A DNA stretch of 50,097 nucleotides from Bartonella sp. F02 (GTDB lineage: Bacteria > Pseudomonadota > Alphaproteobacteria > Rhizobiales > Rhizobiaceae): positions 1 through 50,097 of the forward strand of contig NZ_JANHOK010000006.1 in assembly GCF_026929975.1 (NCBI RefSeq). Reading direction: 5' to 3'. The first letter of the stretch is position 1, and each line of letters starts with the position of its first letter. The notes under the pieces were generated by a model. That model had not been told where the DNA came from and ran no database searches. It saw nothing but the letters and a program-made list of their open reading frames with translations. The translations under genes were made by a program, and so were the position numbers. This document shows positions 46,569 through 50,097 of the stretch, one piece after another.

Positions 46569-47909
46569 ATGAAAAAAACTTTTTTAACATCGAAAAAAAA
46601 TGATTGTACATGTTCCTTTTATTGTCGATTTTTAATTAAAGCAATTTCTTTTAAAATTGCGGGTGTTGTGCTTTTATCCAGCAGTTCTCTTGTTTTTGCT
46701 TATGATGCAAAGATAGTTCGTTATGCAAATGTTAGATTCTATAACTCAGGACCTCCTTCTTTAGAATATTTTGACCTAGGATTTGCAGAATATTTGGAAT
46801 ATTCTCTCCCAATATTTCAAGGATATTGGGTTCCTGATATGACAATAGGCGATATATTAACGCCTCCATCAAATAGCAGCGAGCTTAAACCCAAGTATAA
46901 ATTTCATCATAATGTTGCTTCTGCTTTGCAGGCCATTGGTGAAAACAGTGTAAAAATGCAATCTGCTGTGGGATACCTGAAGAGAGATATAGATGAAAAA
47001 GAAATGGAATTTTATAAAAAGATTTATGAGATTTCTAAAAAAACTTTGTCATGGGATGCTGGTAAAAAAGCATTTGCGGCAAATAGAGAAGGGCAGAATC
47101 GCAAAATCACGGATATTGCGAAGGGCAATATTACAAAACATTCAAGTGATGCCATCACAGGTCAGCAACTTTATTCTATGGGGAATAAGCTTGCGCGCTT
47201 TTTAGGAGGTAATTCTCAATATACAGATGGACAATGGACTGCACCTACTTTTAAAGTTACACGATTTAATTCGAATGGCTCTTCTACTGGCTTATCTACC
47301 CATAGTGTTGGCAAAGCTTTCCGTATTGTTAATGGCAGTATGTCAAATATAAATAGTCGTGTAAACAATGTTAAGGAAGCAATTCAAACCGTAGAATATA
47401 AAGCAGTGAGTTATGACATAAATGATGCTGGCAAAAAAACAAACAAAATCACTTTAACAGGCGGCGATGAAAGTGAACCTGTCTTGCTGGATAATGTTGC
47501 AGATGGCCAAGTCAATGAAAATTCGAAACAAGCTGTAAATGGGCGGCAATTACATCAAAACATGGCTATTACTCTCAAGCAGGCAAACGACTACACAAAT
47601 CAAAAAGCTCACTACGCTGCAATCGAAAACACCAAAAACATTTTAAATTTAAGTTACAATGTTAATCATGTGCGTAAAGAAGCCCAACAAGCTGCTGCCA
47701 TTAGCTTAGCAGTCTCTAACCTTCGCTACAACGATACGCCTGGAAAACTTAGTATCGCATTTAGTAGTGGATTCTGGCGCAACCAATCTGCTATTGCCGT
47801 AGGTATTGGATATACATCTGAAAACGGAAAAACCCGCTCTAACATATCTCTAAGCGGCGCCGGAGGACACTTCGGAATAGGTGGCGGTTTTAATCTGACT
47901 CTAAATTAG
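46569..47909 (+). CDS. Short YadA-like trimeric autotransporter (446 aa)
   Basis: ATG 46569 has GAGGG 6-7 bases upstream. The N-terminus is a long signal sequence (about residues 1-44, ending GVVLLSSSSLVFA). Residues 45-180 do not resemble YadA head repeats and I do not recognise them. Then come neck/stalk-like modules: HSSDAITGQQLYSMGNKLAR, DGQWTAPTFKVTRFNSNG, and KQAVNGRQLHQ. The last 75 residues (AAAISLAVSNLRYNDTPGKL; FSSGFWRNQSAIAVGIGYTS) are the YadA membrane-anchor domain, four strands that form the trimeric beta-barrel. The protein ends NLTLN. It should be exported to the surface as a short stalk, unlike the long BadA/Vomp adhesins. Head loss by deletion is possible. Confidence 0.85.
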   Translation: MKKTFLTSKKNDCTCSFYCRFLIKAISFKIAGVVLLSSSSLVFAYDAKIVRYANVRFYNSGPPSLEYFDLGFAEYLEYSLPIFQGYWVPDMTIGDILTPPSNSSELKPKYKFHHNVASALQAIGENSVKMQSAVGYLKRDIDEKEMEFYKKIYEISKKTLSWDAGKKAFAANREGQNRKITDIAKGNITKHSSDAITGQQLYSMGNKLARFLGGNSQYTDGQWTAPTFKVTRFNSNGSSTGLSTHSVGKAFRIVNGSMSNINSRVNNVKEAIQTVEYKAVSYDINDAGKKTNKITLTGGDESEPVLLDNVADGQVNENSKQAVNGRQLHQNMAITLKQANDYTNQKAHYAAIENTKNILNLSYNVNHVRKEAQQAAAISLAVSNLRYNDTPGKLSIAFSSGFWRNQSAIAVGIGYTSENGKTRSNISLSGAGGHFGIGGGFNLTLN

Positions 47910-48225
47910 TCAAAAAGAAACCCTCTTCATCTTACCCATCCCACTCCAACCTTGTCTCACAACAGGGATGAAAACTTCACCAACATAAAATAATCTTTTA
48001 TAAAAAACAATAACTTACCTCTAGATTCATAATAGAACCACAAAAAAAACACATTTCACTCTTGAATCTTTTATTATTACACTATAAGAAGGGGGCTTTT
48101 AAGAGAATAATAACCTAAATTAAAATGTACCACAGACCAAAATTACCTTAATTCACCCCTCTCAACTCTCTTGAGCACTCTTAAATCAGAGATTTTTTGT
48201 TGTGTCTTCTAAGTTTTATTCACAA

Positions 48226-48253
48226 AATATGTCTTCGTTTATGTTTTAAATAC
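48226..48253 (+). repeat. First copy of adhesin upstream motif
   Basis: Near-identical to 48488-48514: AATATGTCTT, three variable bases, then TTATGTTTTAAATA. The second copy is 26 bases before the start of the following adhesin gene. The first has no gene behind it. Confidence 0.55.
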
Positions 48254-48370
48254 ACCTTCATTATTACAAAATGACCTACTTTACTTTCAAATTTTTAATA
48301 ACGCTCAAATGCATTCACATTTCAAAATTAATCCGCACTACTTTCTATCTACAATCTACCTAAAATAATA

Positions 48371-48433
48371 ACGCTTCTTTGCAAAACAAAAACTCTGCAA
48401 GCGATTTTATAAATCCCTCAGAGTAAGAAGCGT
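48371..48433. terminator. Two-tier nested hairpin between adhesin genes
   Basis: ACGCTTCTT (48371-48379) pairs with AAGAAGCGT (48425-48433); inside, ACTCTG (48392-48397) pairs with CAGAGT (48419-48424). It probably ends a transcript, perhaps of the short adhesin or of a gene now lost. Confidence 0.4.
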
Positions 48434-48487
48434 CTCTTAGTTTATTTTCATATTCCTACAAGAAACCACCAGCTTTTTCTAATGTCA

Positions 48488-48514
48488 GAATATGTCTTTT
48501 TTATGTTTTAAATA
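48488..48514 (+). repeat. Second copy of adhesin upstream motif
   Basis: Copy of 48226-48253; it ends 26 bases before ATG 48541, where GGGAG is the ribosome site. Confidence 0.55.
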
Positions 48515-48540
48515 TGTTTTTTTATCATTGGGAGCTTTTT

Positions 48541-50097
48541 ATGAAAGAATTATATTCAACTTCAAAGGGGAGTGATTTGAATTATAACTATTCATTTTTA
48601 CGTATATCTTCAATTAAGGCAGTTTCTTTAGGGGTAACAGCAGCCATACTTTTATCAAGTGTTTCTTCGGTTTCGGCCGCTAATCTTGCGATAGCAGCAG
48701 CGAATAGTTATAGTACAGTTGGGGGTTCTGTGAAATATGAATATGGTTCGCAGGCAAGTGTTGTTATATCTGGTGACAATAATCACTGTGGTGCAGACCG
48801 TGTGATTGGCCGTGGTGGTCCAGACAGAGAGCAGGAGGGTGCGATTACTGCAGCGGCACAATATGATCGATTTGTAAAAGATACAAGATTTGATGGTGAT
48901 CGTAATATTTATGGTACTAATACCAGTAGTGTTGCTTATTCTGGTATTGGTAGAGTAGATAAGACTAGTGGTTATATGTCGGAGCATACGGGTGGTGATA
49001 ATAATGTTATGCCTATCGCTTACGGTGTCTATTCTTTTGTGACAGGCTGTGGAGCTTATGCTTCAGGAAATTATTCAACAGCATTTGGATCGGGCGCAAC
49101 AGCATTGTCTGGGGGAGCAATGTCCTTTGGTGTTTCTTCACTTGCTTCTGGAAGAGTGAGTGTTGCTATGGGAGTAGGATCTGAAGCAACAGCTGTATCA
49201 GCATCTGCTTTTGGTGGACTTGCTCGTGCGGCGGGTGAGCAAAGTTCTGCTTTTGGTTTTAAAGCATATGCAAAAACTAAAAATGCACTCGCTATGGGGT
49301 CTGAGGCACGTGCTGAAGGAGACGTTGCAATTGCTGTTGGTCGACTTGCAAGTGCAAAAGGCCCTGATAGTGTTGCTTTTGGGGTTAGTGCACTTGCTGC
49401 AATGAAGAGTTCTATTGCATTGGGTTCTAACTCTAATGCTGGTGGAGACTCTTCAATTGCTATTGGAGATAATGCACAAACAACTGTTAGTGATGGGGTT
49501 GCAATAGGTTCAGGTAGTGCGTCTGTTACTGCAGCTGGTGTTGTTGGTCGCTATGCGGGGGATGCAGAGAATCCATACCAGGATAGCTCTCTATGGGTTA
49601 GTACGAAAGGTGCGGTTAGTATTGGTGATTTCAGCAAGGGCATCACACGACAGCTTAAAGGAGTTGCTGCTGGGACTAAACATGACGATGCAGTCAACGT
49701 TGCGCAACTGATTGCAACAGAGAACTGGGCTCGTAGACAATTAAAAAGTGCAAAAGAATGGGTGAAAGATGGCTTCACAACTATCATAGGCGTTGATGGT
49801 TCTCCCGATAAAGAGACATGGACTGCTCCTACTTTTCAAATTACTCAGTTTGATTCTAAAGGTGCTGCCAATAAAAAACAATATAAAAATATTGTTGAGG
49901 CGTTTAAAGGTACAGATACTGCTTTGGTCTCTCTGAATACAAATATTAATACGATAAAAAAAGATTTTTTGACTACTTCTGAAAATGTAGCAAAAGCTTT
50001 AGGTGGCGGTGCTGCGTATAGCAATGGCAAGTGGACAGAACCGAGTTTTGGTCTTGTTCAAATCACATCTGGTGGAAAGGTTTCTGAAAAACAGAAT
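48541..50097 (+). CDS. YadA-like trimeric autotransporter adhesin, 5' part (BadA/Vomp type)
   Basis: The frame stays open from ATG 48541 (GGGAG upstream) to the end of the window, 519 residues so far, and continues beyond. A long signal peptide ends near residue 47 (AAILLSSVSSVSA). From about 165 to 330 runs a YadA-type head of 14-residue-like repeats with small residues at fixed places (NYSTAFGSGATALSGGAMSF; DVAIAVGRLASAKGPDSVAF), which wind into a left-handed beta-roll. A neck follows (GDFSKGITRQLKGVAAGTKH; DDAVNVAQL), then stalk modules with WTAPTFQITQFDSKGA and GKWTEPSFG. Such adhesins bind matrix proteins and host cells and can be long, repeated and variable. The anchor lies outside the window. 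Confidence 0.9.
   Translation, partial: MKELYSTSKGSDLNYNYSFLRISSIKAVSLGVTAAILLSSVSSVSAANLAIAAANSYSTVGGSVKYEYGSQASVVISGDNNHCGADRVIGRGGPDREQEGAITAAAQYDRFVKDTRFDGDRNIYGTNTSSVAYSGIGRVDKTSGYMSEHTGGDNNVMPIAYGVYSFVTGCGAYASGNYSTAFGSGATALSGGAMSFGVSSLASGRVSVAMGVGSEATAVSASAFGGLARAAGEQSSAFGFKAYAKTKNALAMGSEARAEGDVAIAVGRLASAKGPDSVAFGVSALAAMKSSIALGSNSNAGGDSSIAIGDNAQTTVSDGVAIGSGSASVTAAGVVGRYAGDAENPYQDSSLWVSTKGAVSIGDFSKGITRQLKGVAAGTKHDDAVNVAQLIATENWARRQLKSAKEWVKDGFTTIIGVDGSPDKETWTAPTFQITQFDSKGAANKKQYKNIVEAFKGTDTALVSLNTNINTIKKDFLTTSENVAKALGGGAAYSNGKWTEPSFGLVQITSGGKVSEKQN

Larger units (their letters stand above)
47910..48540. other. Intergenic region between two adhesin genes
   Basis: About 630 bases. A 26-28-base motif (AATATGTCTT-N3-TTATGTTTTAAATA) occurs at 48226-48253 and again at 48488-48514 just before the next adhesin, so part of an upstream region seems duplicated, probably by deletion of an intervening adhesin gene. 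A nested hairpin lies at 48371-48433. No gene seen. Confidence 0.5.

Noticed and set aside
48655..48987. Minus-strand frame of 110 codons opposite the second adhesin
   Set aside because: Thr/Ile-rich composition mirrors the repetitive head-coding sequence on the plus strand.

Overview
The window looks like the chromosome of a small-genome, AT-rich alphaproteobacterium of the Rhizobiales, most probably a Bartonella species. Three things point there. The housekeeping proteins are of Brucella/Rhizobium type. The tRNA-His appears to lack the extra 5' G, as in much of this class. The right end carries two YadA-like trimeric autotransporter genes of the BadA/Vomp kind. No database search was possible, so genus and gene names rest on recognition of protein families.

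Region 1 (about 510-7234) is a decayed prophage. A 19-bp direct repeat marks both ends, and a tRNA-Phe lies just beyond the right one. Inside are an integrase N-terminal stub, an antirepressor split by an in-frame stop and preceded by a nested RNA structure resembling C4 antisense RNA, two damaged copies of a HigA-like antitoxin, a HicB-like antitoxin with an internal stop, a tail protein of gpU type, a frameshifted ERF annealing protein, a YqaJ-like exonuclease with a nonsense codon, and an intact AlpA-like regulator. Part of the antirepressor region is present twice. A small secreted protein gene (2951-3265) in the middle is intact.

Region 2 (about 7290-42015) is ordinary core chromosome. 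It holds serC, purA, a membrane protein of unknown function, rpoH, rluD, an aldehyde dehydrogenase, an FtsK-type translocase without membrane segments, a PAS sensor kinase-like protein whose phospho-acceptor His is replaced by Asp, mscL, pyrD, a glutamine-synthetase-like/FAD-oxidase pair of putrescine-catabolism type, folD, an AsmA-like protein, rsmE, gshA, rpsU, an RND efflux adaptor/pump pair, pgi, rplU-rpmA and five tRNAs (Phe, His, Arg-ACG, Ser-CGA, Ser-GGA). A 46-residue membrane peptide gene at 29731-29871 is easily missed.

Region 3 (about 42016-45640) begins just after tRNA-Ser(GGA) and looks like an island. It carries a two-gene, overlapping operon on the minus strand (407 and 276 residues, the second with a four-Cys motif and a C-terminal membrane segment) whose function I do not recognise. 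Around it lie gene remnants, including the broken 3' end of a helicase/RecB-like nuclease. The pair is the best candidate here for an undescribed system, possibly defensive, but that is inference.

Region 4 (46569-50097) holds two trimeric autotransporter genes in tandem: a short one with an anchor but no recognisable YadA head repeats, and a head-bearing one that runs off the window. The spacer between them carries a duplicated upstream motif and a nested hairpin.
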